From positions 1-64,000 of the forward strand of contig NZ_JAYGJQ010000002.1 of the NCBI RefSeq assembly GCF_035013165.1: a stretch of 64,000 nucleotides of DNA, in the 5' to 3' direction. The position numbers were made by a program, and so were the translations under genes. Below the pieces are notes generated by a model, which searched no databases, was not told the origin of the DNA, and worked only from the letters and a program-made list of their open reading frames with translations. Within the stretch, counting starts at the first letter, position 1; each line of letters opens with the position of its first letter. The stretch is from Bacteriovorax sp. PP10 (lineage in GTDB: Bacteria; Bdellovibrionota; Bacteriovoracia; Bacteriovoracales; Bacteriovoracaceae). Below are positions 37,388 to 47,554 of this stretch, piece after piece.

Positions 37388-38322
37388 TGAAAAAACTATT
37401 ACCAGTATTACTTTTATTCTTATCAGCTTGTTCAACGACTCCGGGAAATGTCTCGGGTGATAAAGTTAACAAAAGAGCATTGAGCTCATCTGAAGATGAT
37501 TTCAAATGGGTTGAAGGCCTGGACTTTGATAAAAAGTCTGAAGAGAAGTATAGAGCGGATAAAGATGAGTTTGATTTTTCATCATCTGATGAATCGGCAC
37601 ACGCACTTGTGAAAGAATCGTTAGCTTCACTTCCAGCAGCAAAGTTAGAAGAGGCCGTTTCAAATACGAATGATCCTTTAATGAAAATCAACGTTAAATG
37701 TTACCAGGGTAAATTTGATGAAGCGCTAAAGATCGCTGACGATCAATACTCAAAGTATAAAAACAATACGAGTTACTGGAACCAATTGGGAACGTGTTAT
37801 TTCCTGAAGTCAGACTTTGCTAAAGCAATTCTTTTCTACAATAAGTCGCGCGACCTTGATGCTAAATTCATTCCACCGGTTAATAACCTGGGAGTGGTTT
37901 ATCAGAGACAAGGAAAATTCCAGAAGGCACTGGCAGCGTTTAAACTTGCTGCTGACTTAAATACATTTTCTGTGACGCCAACTTACAACCTTGCTCAATT
38001 GTACCTTCGTTTTGGTACAGTTGGAAAAGCACTTCCTATTTTCCAAGGACTACAAAAGCGCAGTCCAAAAGATGTTGAAGTGGGATCTGCTCTGGCATCA
38101 GCTAATTTAATTAAAGGTGATTACCAAACAGCAGTAGATATCTATGCACGATTCGATAAAGCAACATTAGCGAATCCATCAGTAGGTCTGAACTATGCCG
38201 TGGCCTTGAAACTGTTAAACCGTCCGCAAGACGCTCAGACAGTACTATCAAACGTATCTGGACCAACAACAGGTGCGATGGGCGAATATGCACAAAGAGT
38301 TGATAAATTTGTAAGGAATTAA
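37387..38322 (+). CDS. TPR lipoprotein, GltE/PglI-like
   Basis: The 311-residue product starts with a lipoprotein signal, lipobox LSAC (Cys15). An acidic spacer follows, then five or so TPR repeats from about residue 95 (SYWNQLGTCYFLKSDFAKAI, PPVNNLGVVYQRQGKFQKAL, TPTYNLAQLYLRFGTVGKAL). An outer- or inner-membrane-tethered TPR protein next to an AglT-like protein is the layout of glt clusters. It is coupled to the upstream gene by a TAATG overlap. Confidence 0.65.
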   Translation: MKKLLPVLLLFLSACSTTPGNVSGDKVNKRALSSSEDDFKWVEGLDFDKKSEEKYRADKDEFDFSSSDESAHALVKESLASLPAAKLEEAVSNTNDPLMKINVKCYQGKFDEALKIADDQYSKYKNNTSYWNQLGTCYFLKSDFAKAILFYNKSRDLDAKFIPPVNNLGVVYQRQGKFQKALAAFKLAADLNTFSVTPTYNLAQLYLRFGTVGKALPIFQGLQKRSPKDVEVGSALASANLIKGDYQTAVDIYARFDKATLANPSVGLNYAVALKLLNRPQDAQTVLSNVSGPTTGAMGEYAQRVDKFVRN

Positions 38323-38323
38323 T

Positions 38324-38599
38324 ATGAAAACATTACTAGCAATGCTTCTTCTTTCAACAACTCTTCATGCTCAGGATTTCGCTGACGGACAAGAGGGTAA
38401 AGTCGGAAATAAAAAAGTTATTTATACTTATAAGCAGTATGAAAAATTTGATTTTGATGACCTGAACATTGAAGGGGATTCGGGAGCGCCGAACGATCTT
38501 TCAATTTCACCTATTCATGAGAAGCGTTTTACGAATCGTCTTCCATATAGAAAGTCGTTTACTGTAGAAATTAAAAAAGGGATTGAGCGCGTTCGCTAA
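38324..38599 (+). CDS. Small exported protein of the Glt-like cluster
   Basis: The 91-residue product has a signal peptide (MKTLLAMLLLSTTLHA) and a short mature part with an acidic middle and a basic end. AAGGA precedes the ATG and it begins 1 bp after the preceding stop, so it belongs to the operon. I recognise no family; glt clusters often hold small accessory proteins at this place. Confidence 0.6.
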   Translation: MKTLLAMLLLSTTLHAQDFADGQEGKVGNKKVIYTYKQYEKFDFDDLNIEGDSGAPNDLSISPIHEKRFTNRLPYRKSFTVEIKKGIERVR

Positions 38600-38604
38600 T
38601 ACCT

Positions 38605-39309
38605 ATGCTTAAATTTGTATTTGCCTTATTTTATTTTTCTTTAACAGTGGCTCAGGCCGCTGATCTTGATACTAATTATGTGACCTTCAATGTTTCGGAA
38701 AGAAATATGGAGCTCTCTCATAATGAGTCATCGGCTGCAACGAATTTTAAATCAATCAATGCAACATATTCGATTCCTGTTTTTTCTTTAAAAGCAGGAT
38801 TAGAAAAAGAAATTTTTGAAAACCAACCACTCTCTTTCACGCTTGGTGGAAGTTATGGTCTTATGTATGGTAAAAAGAAAAAAGATTTTCTGGCAACCGA
38901 CACGCAAATCAGCGACAAAGTTTCAGGAACATTTTATACGCTTGGTGGAACGGCCAATGCGAATTTCATGTGGCAAAAAATGCGATCACAGGTTTTTGGC
39001 GGACTCAATATTGTGAAGAGTGATACAAAGTATAGAGTTACAAGCGGACTATTTTCCAGCGATGCTTCACAAACCAACCTTGATTATAAAGAAGATGGAA
39101 CTCAGTCATTTCTTACTGCTGGTGTGCGCTTTTTTGATAATAAGCTGGGGCTCTTTTCAATCATCTCTCTAGAGTATGAAGTGACTTCAACTTTTACCAA
39201 TAATCTTACCGCTTCGAAAGTCGATGGTGCGAGTGTTTTAATCTCAAATCCGGCCACAATCGAACATAAGCCTCTGGTGATTAATTTAGGTTTCGGGATC
39301 ACCTTTTAG
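38605..39309 (+). CDS. Outer-membrane beta-barrel protein
   Basis: The 234-residue product has a signal peptide (cut near AQA/ADLD) and amphipathic strands through to the C-terminal LVINLGFGITF, a BAM-type end. It is the last gene of the cluster that starts at 32339, so the cluster is bracketed by barrel proteins. No Shine-Dalgarno is obvious; it follows the previous stop by 5 bp and may be read by reinitiation. Confidence 0.65.
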   Translation: MLKFVFALFYFSLTVAQAADLDTNYVTFNVSERNMELSHNESSAATNFKSINATYSIPVFSLKAGLEKEIFENQPLSFTLGGSYGLMYGKKKKDFLATDTQISDKVSGTFYTLGGTANANFMWQKMRSQVFGGLNIVKSDTKYRVTSGLFSSDASQTNLDYKEDGTQSFLTAGVRFFDNKLGLFSIISLEYEVTSTFTNNLTASKVDGASVLISNPATIEHKPLVINLGFGITF

Positions 39310-39403
39310 CCCAGTGACAGTCTTTTTTGGCAGGCCTTTCCCAATGCACACACTACCTTTCAATGACTTAACTTAGGGCCAAGGTTTTAAGCTCATCATC
39401 GGT

Positions 39404-39409
39404 TATACT
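39404..39409 (+). promoter_or_regulatory. Candidate -10 box giving a leaderless start at 39416
   Basis: TATACT (five of six) ends 7 nt before the ATG at 39416, so the predicted start point is the A of the ATG. No good -35 is visible and no Shine-Dalgarno either. Confidence 0.35.
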
Positions 39410-39415
39410 AACTTC

Positions 39416-39868
39416 ATGAATGTTTTAAAGAACCTCTCAGGAATACAACTCACGAGGATAAAGCTAGCGTTACTTCTAGCGTTTAGTACTTTGATGTTGT
39501 TCCAGTTTTTGATTGGGTTTCAGTCTTTCGATGATTACCTCATCGCGTTTGTGTATGTTCTTTTCTTAAACGATCTTTATATCAAAGTTAAAAAACCAGA
39601 TCTTTGCTTTTATCACGACGAGAGATTCAAGCGCTCGGTGATGTCGATCATCTTTATGGTGCTTTTTACTCTGCCGTTTCTCTTGGATGGATTTAATGTC
39701 ACTGATGCCACTAGAGGGTTTATATACCGCTTAGGATTTATGTTGTGGGCACAGATCTTCTTGTTGGATGCTTTTGTTCAATACAGACAGACGCAATCGC
39801 GCAACTGGCTTGTGATTACCAATATGGCAGCGTTGTTAATTATCTTTGGGGCGTTTGCGAATATCTAA
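39416..39868 (+). CDS. Small integral membrane protein, unknown
   Basis: The 150-residue product has four hydrophobic segments (about residues 15-35, 38-55, 72-90 and 126-148) with short charged loops (KVKKPDLCFYHDERFKR). No signal peptide and no motif that I recognise. It ends 3 bp before the stop codon of the convergent gmhA gene. Confidence 0.6.
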   Translation: MNVLKNLSGIQLTRIKLALLLAFSTLMLFQFLIGFQSFDDYLIAFVYVLFLNDLYIKVKKPDLCFYHDERFKRSVMSIIFMVLFTLPFLLDGFNVTDATRGFIYRLGFMLWAQIFLLDAFVQYRQTQSRNWLVITNMAALLIIFGAFANI

Positions 39869-39871
39869 AAG

Positions 39872-40447
39872 TTAGTAGTTCTCTGGGAACATACTTCTTT
39901 CGATTCCTTCAATGAAGATGTGAATACACTTAATGTGAACTTCCTGAATGCGATCACTCACTGGTGAATCAACAACGATAGCTACATCAACCATATTCTT
40001 TAATTTCCCACCGTCTTTACCTAAAAGCCCAATAACTTTCATTCCCTTTTTTCTAGCAGCTTCAGCAGCTAATAAAACGTTTGGTGAATTTCCAGATGTT
40101 GAGATTGCAAGAAGGACATCACCTTTATTTCCCCAAGCTTCAACGTAACGAGAGAATACGACATCGTATCCATAGTCATTTGAAACACAAGTCAGGTGAG
40201 AGGGATCGTTGATTGCCATAGCGGCAAGAGGAGCTCTTTCTTTTCTAAATCTGCCAGTAAGCTCTTCTGCAAAGTGCATAGCATCGCACATAGATCCGCC
40301 GTTTCCACAGCTGAACATGCGACCGTTGTTTTTGTACGACTCGACCATCATGTTGATGGCCGAATTAATTTTTTCAACGTTGTCTTTATTTTCAATAAAT
40401 GAAGTTAAGACTTTCTGTGCATCCTGAAGTGAGCTTAAAGCAAACAT
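39872..40447 (-). CDS. gmhA: Sedoheptulose-7-phosphate isomerase (SIS domain)
   Basis: GmhA turns sedoheptulose 7-phosphate into D-glycero-D-manno-heptose 7-phosphate for lipopolysaccharide core heptose. The SIS phosphosugar sites are visible as FSCGNGGSMCDAMHFAEELTG and AISTSGNSPNVLLA; the zinc-binding HIKCIHIFIEG lies near the C-terminus. Length (191) is typical. It lies 3 bp after trxA on the same strand, so the two are probably co-transcribed. Confidence 0.9.
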   Translation of the reverse strand: MFALSSLQDAQKVLTSFIENKDNVEKINSAINMMVESYKNNGRMFSCGNGGSMCDAMHFAEELTGRFRKERAPLAAMAINDPSHLTCVSNDYGYDVVFSRYVEAWGNKGDVLLAISTSGNSPNVLLAAEAARKKGMKVIGLLGKDGGKLKNMVDVAIVVDSPVSDRIQEVHIKCIHIFIEGIERSMFPENY

Positions 40448-40450
40448 GGA

Positions 40451-40774
40451 TTATGCCATCTCTTCTAGAGATTTTTTGATTTCGTCTTTTGCTTGAACTC
40501 CAACAAGAGTTTTTGCAGCTTGACCATTCTTGAAGAAGATCATTGTTGGGATCCCACGGATACCATACTTTTGAGCTAGCTCAGGATTGTCATCAACGTT
40601 AACTTTTACGATTTGAGCTTTTTCGCCTAATTCTTTAGCAACGTCGTCAAGTATTGGTCCAAGAACGCGACATGGTCCGCACCACTCAGCCCAAAAATCT
40701 ACTAGAACTGGTTTGTCTGATTTTAATACGTCTGTTTCGAAATGCGCTACGTCTGTCTTATTTACTGAACCCAT
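40451..40774 (-). CDS. trxA: Thioredoxin
   Basis: This 107-residue cytoplasmic disulfide reductase has the active site WAEWCGPCR and the cis-Pro loop GIRGIPTM. An open frame extends upstream to 40903, but I place the start at 40774 because AAGGAG lies at the right distance and the product then matches thioredoxin length. It precedes gmhA. Confidence 0.95.
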   Translation of the reverse strand: MGSVNKTDVAHFETDVLKSDKPVLVDFWAEWCGPCRVLGPILDDVAKELGEKAQIVKVNVDDNPELAQKYGIRGIPTMIFFKNGQAAKTLVGVQAKDEIKKSLEEMA

Positions 40775-40897
40775 AAGGATCTCCTTCATTAGTTGAATAT
40801 TCATTCTACATAACTCTAAGTGTGATTGAAAACTTAAAAATATAGCGCTTCGCAATTGTCTAGGTGTCAGAATGGTAACTAACACAGGGCTTTTCCT

Positions 40898-40926
40898 TTG
40901 CAATTTCTTTGGTGTGTCACTAATAT
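40898..40926 (+). promoter_or_regulatory. Candidate promoter giving a leaderless RDD-protein mRNA
   Basis: TTGCAA (40898-40903), a 17-nt spacer and TAATAT (40921-40926) form a moderate promoter. The -10 ends 7 nt before the ATG at 40933 and no Shine-Dalgarno is present. Confidence 0.4.
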
Positions 40927-40932
40927 TGGTTT

Positions 40933-41433
40933 ATGGATAGAAAGTATGTCCTCGAAAAAGCGATACGTGTCGCAAAATTAACTCGCCTCATAGCAAAAGC
41001 AATCGATCTCTTTATCGTATTGTGTTTTTCTATTTGGTTTTTTCCCCTAGGAATTGTCCTGGGAGTTATTTATATGTCGGTGTGCGACGGAATGAGTAAT
41101 GGGCAGTCTGCTGGAAAAAAGTTTATGGGATTTGCAGTGAAGTCTCTGGAAGATGGATCTCCATGTTCATACAAACAATCTGTTATTAGAAATCTTCCTT
41201 TTACTTTACCTTTACTCGTTGCTTCACTACCAATTGTGGGATGGATTTTAGGTCTTATTCTTGGTATCGTTCTCATTGGATTTGAACTCTATCTTCTTTA
41301 CAATCTCGACTCAGGACACCGTCTTGGTGATGTCATGGCAGACACTAGCGTTATGGCCAACGATGACAACTTCGCCGGAGTAAAAAATCGAAAGACAAGT
41401 TGGTGGACTTCAGATACACCTGGGTCTATTTAA
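40933..41433 (+). CDS. RDD-family membrane protein
   Basis: The 166-residue protein has three hydrophobic segments. The RDD hallmarks are spaced as expected: RLIAKAIDLF near residue 18 (Arg and first Asp), GQSAGKKFMGF in the middle and GHRLGDVMADTSV near the end. RDD proteins are small inner-membrane proteins of uncertain role, sometimes linked to ion or envelope homeostasis. It stands between trxA and polA. Confidence 0.8.
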   Translation: MDRKYVLEKAIRVAKLTRLIAKAIDLFIVLCFSIWFFPLGIVLGVIYMSVCDGMSNGQSAGKKFMGFAVKSLEDGSPCSYKQSVIRNLPFTLPLLVASLPIVGWILGLILGIVLIGFELYLLYNLDSGHRLGDVMADTSVMANDDNFAGVKNRKTSWWTSDTPGSI

Positions 41434-41459
41434 TTTTCTATTTTTTTTAGGATTCACCT

Positions 41460-44120
41460 ATGTCAAAAAAGCGTTTGATTATCGTCGACGTCTCTAATTT
41501 TATATTCCGTGCATTCTATGCCATTCGTCCTATGCATTCGCCAGAAGGTGTTCCAACGAACGCTGTTTATGGAATGCTGACAATGCTGATGAAACTTTTA
41601 TCTGATCACAGACCAACTCACGTTTTTCTTGCAAGAGATACGAAAGGTGGATCTTTTAGAAATACACTTTACGATCAGTATAAGGCCAACAGAACGGCAC
41701 CTCCTGAAGATTTAATTCCTCAGTTTGCGCTGATTGATCAGTTAATTCAGAAAATGAATCTTCCCACTTTTTCAATGGATAACTACGAAGCCGATGATAT
41801 TATCGGATCAGCTTGTGTGCAGTGGAAAGAGCAGTTTGACGAAATTTTTATCGCTTCAGGTGATAAGGATTTAATGCAATTTGTTCACGGGAATACAAAA
41901 CTTCTCGATACGATGAAAGATAAAATCTATTCACCGGACGACGTTGAAATAAAAATGGGCGTTCGACCTGAGCAGATCGTAGATTACTTATCAATCGTTG
42001 GAGATACATCGGATAACATTCCGGGGATGAAAGGGATCGGTGCCGTTGGTGCTGCAAAACTTTTAAAAGAATACGGAACATTCGATAACATCGTAGCTAA
42101 CGTTGATAAACTAAAAGGTAAAAAAACGATTGAAGCTTTTACTGAGCATTTAGAGCTTGGGATTCTTTCAAAAAAATTAGTTCAAATTTATACGGAAATC
42201 GAGTTAGGCCATACGCCAGAAGAAACGGCCGTTTCTTTTTATCCAACTCAAGAACTTTCTGATTACTTAAAAGACTTAGGTTTCAAAACGATTTTAACAA
42301 AACTTCAGGACATGCGTTTTCAACATCACATGGGCCGTGAAATGGATAAACGTGTTGATGGAACTCCTGATGCAGGGCCAATTGATAGTCCATTATTTCA
42401 TCAGACAAAGTCTTCTCCAGTGACAATTATCGAAGTGAATGAACATAACTTTGATGAAGTTTTAAGTGAAGCACTGGCGACAAAACAAGTTTCAATTCAT
42501 AACTGCTATGACACTGACGATATCTACGCGAGAAAAATCACGCGTATTTATTTTGCTTACAACGACACTCACGCTTACACGGTGGAGAGTAATCTAGTTG
42601 AAAGTGCTTTAAAGAAACTTTGGAATGACCCTGAAGTGGAAATTGTAGGGGAGAGTTTAAAACGTGATTACGTTTACTCACTTGTCAATAATATCGGATT
42701 TACAGCAAAGAAATTTGACGTAGGTCTTGCTCACTTCAATACCGATTCTGTCTCTCGTCACGACCTAGATGTCATGATGAAAGAATACTTGAATATGGAA
42801 CCAGGTGAAGATGAAAATCAAGCTAATGGAGAGCGTGCTTACGCCCTTCTAGTAATTGCAAAAATTCTAAAAGAAAAAATGGAAACATTGAAAGTTTTAG
42901 ATATTTATAACTCGATTGATTTAAATATCATTCCGGTTTTAGCGAAGATGGAAAAAGAGGGGATTTCTCTTAACGCCAATTACCTTCGCGAATTTGAAGT
43001 TGAACTATCAACTGAAATTGAAAGAATTGAAAAAGAGATTTTCCGTATTGCTGAAACAGAAATCAACCTGAATTCACCGAAACAAGTAGGAGTTCTTTTA
43101 TTTGAAAAACTACAGCTTCCTCCTGTTAAAAAAACAAAAACAGGTTACTCAACTGACGCCGAAGTTTTAGAAGAATTAGATGGAATGAATTTAAGTGAAG
43201 TCCCTGGACTACTACTTACTCACCGTGAATACGGAAAAATTCTTTCAACTTATGTAAAGGCGCTACCTGAACTGGTAAATCCTGAAACAAAAAGAATTCA
43301 TACAAACTTCAACTTAACAGTGGCGCAAACTGGAAGACTTTCTTCAACAAACCCGAACCTTCAAAACATCCCAGTGAGAAGTCCTATGGGTGAAAAAGTG
43401 AGAAAGGCCTTCATCGCAAAACCAGGTAAAATTCTGCTTTCGGCCGATTATTCTCAAGTAGAACTTCGCCTTCTTGCTCATTTTTCTGAAGACCCGACAA
43501 TGCTAAAATCCTTCCAGGACAATGTCGATATTCACACTCAGACAGCTTCTGAGGTGATGGACATTCCTGTAACTCAAGTGACGAGCGTCGAGCGATCAAT
43601 GGCAAAAACAGTTAACTTTGGACTTATGTACGGACAGTCTTCATTTGGACTTGCTTCGACATTAAAGATTTCAAGAACTGAAGCAAAACAATATATCGAT
43701 AAATACTTTGCGCGCTTTAGTTCAATTAAAACATTCCTGGATACACTGAAAGATAAAGCGGAACAAACTGGTTACGCAGAAACTTTCCACGGAAGAAAAA
43801 GATTTCTTCCAGATATCCATTCACAAAATAGAACGATTAAAGCTCAAGCAGAAAGAATGGCGATCAACAGTCCTATTCAGGGAACTGCAGCTGATATTAT
43901 TAAAATCGCCATGATCAATATCGACCGTCAGATGACAGAACAAAATCTGAAATCAAAAATGCTTCTTCAGGTACACGATGAACTTATCTTTGAAGTCGTA
44001 GAAGAAGAATTAGCGGTGATGAAAGAGCTGGTACGCGCAGGTATGGAAAATGTTGTCGAACTGCGCGTACCACTTAAAGTTGATATGGGAATCGGGATTA
44101 ACTGGTACGATCTGAAATAA
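41460..44120 (+). CDS. polA: DNA polymerase I
   Basis: PolA fills gaps and removes RNA primers in replication and repair. The N-terminal ~290 residues are the 5'-3' exonuclease (IFRAFYAIRP, YEADDIIGS, GDTSDNIPG). The polymerase domain has motif A (LSADYSQVELRLL), motif B (RSMAKTVNFGLMYG) and motif C (QVHDELIFEV). The 3'-5' exonuclease region is present, but its first motif (Asp-x-Glu) is not visible; HNCYDTDD stands near that place. Proofreading is therefore probably absent, as in Taq and Bacillus PolA. Length is 886. AGGA precedes the ATG. Confidence 0.96.
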   Translation: MSKKRLIIVDVSNFIFRAFYAIRPMHSPEGVPTNAVYGMLTMLMKLLSDHRPTHVFLARDTKGGSFRNTLYDQYKANRTAPPEDLIPQFALIDQLIQKMNLPTFSMDNYEADDIIGSACVQWKEQFDEIFIASGDKDLMQFVHGNTKLLDTMKDKIYSPDDVEIKMGVRPEQIVDYLSIVGDTSDNIPGMKGIGAVGAAKLLKEYGTFDNIVANVDKLKGKKTIEAFTEHLELGILSKKLVQIYTEIELGHTPEETAVSFYPTQELSDYLKDLGFKTILTKLQDMRFQHHMGREMDKRVDGTPDAGPIDSPLFHQTKSSPVTIIEVNEHNFDEVLSEALATKQVSIHNCYDTDDIYARKITRIYFAYNDTHAYTVESNLVESALKKLWNDPEVEIVGESLKRDYVYSLVNNIGFTAKKFDVGLAHFNTDSVSRHDLDVMMKEYLNMEPGEDENQANGERAYALLVIAKILKEKMETLKVLDIYNSIDLNIIPVLAKMEKEGISLNANYLREFEVELSTEIERIEKEIFRIAETEINLNSPKQVGVLLFEKLQLPPVKKTKTGYSTDAEVLEELDGMNLSEVPGLLLTHREYGKILSTYVKALPELVNPETKRIHTNFNLTVAQTGRLSSTNPNLQNIPVRSPMGEKVRKAFIAKPGKILLSADYSQVELRLLAHFSEDPTMLKSFQDNVDIHTQTASEVMDIPVTQVTSVERSMAKTVNFGLMYGQSSFGLASTLKISRTEAKQYIDKYFARFSSIKTFLDTLKDKAEQTGYAETFHGRKRFLPDIHSQNRTIKAQAERMAINSPIQGTAADIIKIAMINIDRQMTEQNLKSKMLLQVHDELIFEVVEEELAVMKELVRAGMENVVELRVPLKVDMGIGINWYDLK

Positions 44121-44531
44121 TTAGAATGTCTTGTAGTGAAAAACTACTGGGATATTCATTTCAGAACTTAAACTTCTTGTAACCGGACAGGTGTGAGCGA
44201 TTTTTTCTAAAGTCGCTCTCTCTTCCGCAGATAACTTCGCCGGTAGCGTTAATTCCACGGCCAGTTCATGAATCTGCCTTGGCTCCATTTTCATTTTCTT
44301 TGTCACATGAAAGGCAGACCCCTTTAAATCTATTCCATTTTTTTCGCCGTAGATGGCCATTGTTGTAAGAATGCAGCTTCCTAGAGCTGCGCCCACCATA
44401 TCCGTAGGGGAGAAGGCCTCGCCGCGCCCATTGTTGTCCTTAGGGGCGTCAGTGTGGATGACATTCCCCGATGGGCCGTGAGTAATCGCGCAATGCTTAT
44501 CTCCTTCGTATACTCCTGTCATTGTAACCAT
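44121..44531 (-). CDS. OsmC/Ohr-family peroxide-related protein
   Basis: OsmC-family proteins reduce organic peroxides with a pair of Cys. The signatures are FSPTDMVGAALGSCILTTMA (first Cys in ALGSC) and HTCPVTRSL (second Cys). I place the start at 44531, where GGGAG lies about eight bases upstream, giving 136 residues; the frame is open further upstream. It is transcribed away from groES. The substrate is not predictable from sequence. Confidence 0.88.
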   Translation of the reverse strand: MVTMTGVYEGDKHCAITHGPSGNVIHTDAPKDNNGRGEAFSPTDMVGAALGSCILTTMAIYGEKNGIDLKGSAFHVTKKMKMEPRQIHELAVELTLPAKLSAEERATLEKIAHTCPVTRSLSSEMNIPVVFHYKTF

Positions 44532-44644
44532 TTGAGTTCTCCCATTTAAATATTTAATAAATCCCAAAAATACTGCTCTCAACGCCATAAAAAAGCAAAA
44601 ATAACAATCCGTGTCGGTATCTTATAAAAATATTTTGCCAGCTA

Positions 44645-44676
44645 CCCTTGACACTAACGAGGTCCGACACCACATT
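44645..44676 (+). promoter_or_regulatory. Candidate heat-shock (sigma32-like) promoter of groESL
   Basis: CCCTTGA (44645-44651) matches the -35 of sigma32 promoters, and CACCACATT (44668-44676) is a partial match to the CCCCATnT -10. The spacing of about 16 fits. A GTGTCGG (44611-44617)/CCGACAC (44664-44670) inverted repeat covers the same region. I see no CIRCE element, so HrcA control is unlikely here. Confidence 0.4.
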
Positions 44677-44707
44677 GAGTAGGTACATTTTTTATTGGAG
44701 GAAGTTT

Positions 44708-44995
44708 ATGCAATTAAAGCCATTACAAGACCGCGTTGTCATTCAACGTTTAGATGAAGAAACAAAAACAGCTGGTGGAATTATCATTCCTGATAGCCAT
44801 ACAGAAAAGCCGTCTCAAGGAAAAATCCTTGCAGTTGGAACTGGATATAGACTTACTGACGGCTCACTAAGAAGCCTTGACGTAAAAGTTGGTGATACTG
44901 TTCTTTTCGGAAAATACTCTGGAACTACTGTGAAAGTTGAAGGGAAAGACGTTCTTGTTATGAAAGAAGACGAAATTCTTGGGATTCTTAACTAA
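44708..44995 (+). CDS. groES: Co-chaperonin GroES
   Basis: GroES caps the GroEL folding chamber. The 95-residue product has the usual [20 protein letters not shown] start, the mobile loop and [16 protein letters not shown] choose ATG 44708 because GGAGGA lies at 44697-44702 and the family begins here; the open frame extends to 44648. It lies 34 bp before groEL. Confidence 0.97.
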   Translation: MQLKPLQDRVVIQRLDEETKTAGGIIIPDSHTEKPSQGKILAVGTGYRLTDGSLRSLDVKVGDTVLFGKYSGTTVKVEGKDVLVMKEDEILGILN

Positions 44996-45020
44996 TTTCA
45001 AAGAAAACAAAATTTATTAG

Positions 45021-46670
<1,650 letters not shown>

Positions 46671-46716
46671 TTCATTCGCAGTCCACGTTCGCAGAAGTAA
46701 ATTCAAGCATTCGTAT

Positions 46717-46750
46717 AAAAAAGGAGACCAGTAATGGTCTCCTTTTTTTT
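46717..46750 (+). terminator. Rho-independent terminator after groEL
   Basis: AAGGAGACCA (46721-46730) pairs perfectly with TGGTCTCCTT around a GTAA loop, and a T-run follows. Confidence 0.92.
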
Positions 46751-46855
46751 GTCTTCTAAAATCTGCAACACAAATGTTTTCTAAAGTTTAATTTAAATTG
46801 TCATACGCAGCTTCTGGGTGATTAAATTTATTTAATAAATAAATTGGAGGAACTC

Positions 46856-47290
46856 ATGAAGCTACTACTTGTACTTTGTTTTTCAATGTTTGCATCTGCT
46901 GCTATGGCATGCACTGACTTTTCTGGAAATTATAGAAATGGTGAAGGCGTGCAAACACAAATTCAACAATCAGGTTGCACAAGCGTAACTTTCTCAAACG
47001 TTGAGGGTACTGGAACGATTATCACAGACGGACAATTTAGAGTGTTACAAGACGATGCTGACGTAAGAATTTTAACATCTGCTGCATTCGTTGGTGCAAC
47101 GTTAAATCTTGAAGGAAAGTTTGAATACAAACAACCAGCTCCACCAGAGATGCCATCTGAATATATCGCGAAACGTTTTTCAATGGTGTACACAAAAAGT
47201 AATTCGGGTGACGTCGTTGCTGTAATGTCAGTTTATAACTCGCAAAATCAAGTTATCTACTCTTTGACAGATTCTTACTCAAAACTATAA
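46856..47290 (+). CDS. Exported Cys-containing protein, paralogue A
   Basis: The product has a signal peptide cut before CTDFSG, so Cys is the first or near-first mature residue. It has the block C-[PT]-x-[FIL]-[ST]-G-x-[FY] and then QQSGC, shared with the two genes downstream. The rest is predicted beta-rich (VLQDDADVRI, LEGKF), perhaps a lipocalin-like barrel; that is only an impression. I place the start at ATG 46856 after GGAGG, not at TTG 46844. It is ended by its own terminator (47317). No known function. Confidence 0.65.
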   Translation: MKLLLVLCFSMFASAAMACTDFSGNYRNGEGVQTQIQQSGCTSVTFSNVEGTGTIITDGQFRVLQDDADVRILTSAAFVGATLNLEGKFEYKQPAPPEMPSEYIAKRFSMVYTKSNSGDVVAVMSVYNSQNQVIYSLTDSYSKL

Positions 47291-47316
47291 GAAAACTTAT
47301 CTTTCTCTTACAATTT

Positions 47317-47336
47317 GGCCCTTCGGGGCCCTTTTT
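47317..47336 (+). terminator. Rho-independent terminator after paralogue A
   Basis: GGCCC (47317-47321), a TTCG tetraloop and GGGCC (47326-47330) form a hairpin followed by CTTTTT. UUCG loops make unusually stable hairpins. Confidence 0.9.
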
Positions 47337-47436
47337 GTTTGTCACGCTCACTACACCAGTGATTAAATATTCTTAAATAAAAAAGTTCATAGAATTGTAC
47401 ACCAGGATCGTGTACGCAGCGTCAAGGAGTTGATCT

Positions 47437-47553
47437 ATGGAAATCGTTTTAAGTTCTGTTCTTTGTATTGCTATCATCTACTGCCTGATTGAAATTTCTT
47501 CAATTAGTTTAACGTCGTTTCGTAAAGAGATGAGTTTAAAAGTAGCGGAATAA
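47437..47553 (+). CDS. Small predicted membrane peptide (38 aa)
   Basis: A 38-codon frame begins ATG at 47437 with AAGGAG at 47424-47429 and ends TAA at 47553. The translation starts MEIVLSSVLCIAIIYCLIEI, one hydrophobic helix, then a short basic-acidic tail (FRKEMSLKVAE). Its stop codon lies 1 bp before the start of paralogue B. The good ribosome site and coupling make it a likely real gene, but nothing about its role is known. Confidence 0.55.
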   Translation: MEIVLSSVLCIAIIYCLIEISSISLTSFRKEMSLKVAE

Positions 47554-47554
47554 A

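Noticed and set aside
46804-47420. TACGCAGC octamer before paralogue A (46804) and before the 38-aa peptide (47413)
   Set aside because: Two copies at different distances from the starts; could be chance or duplicated sequence. No regulator can be inferred.
47437-47553. Toxin of a type I toxin-antitoxin system
   Set aside because: The short hydrophobic peptide has the size, but no antisense promoter is evident and it is coupled to a secreted-protein gene.
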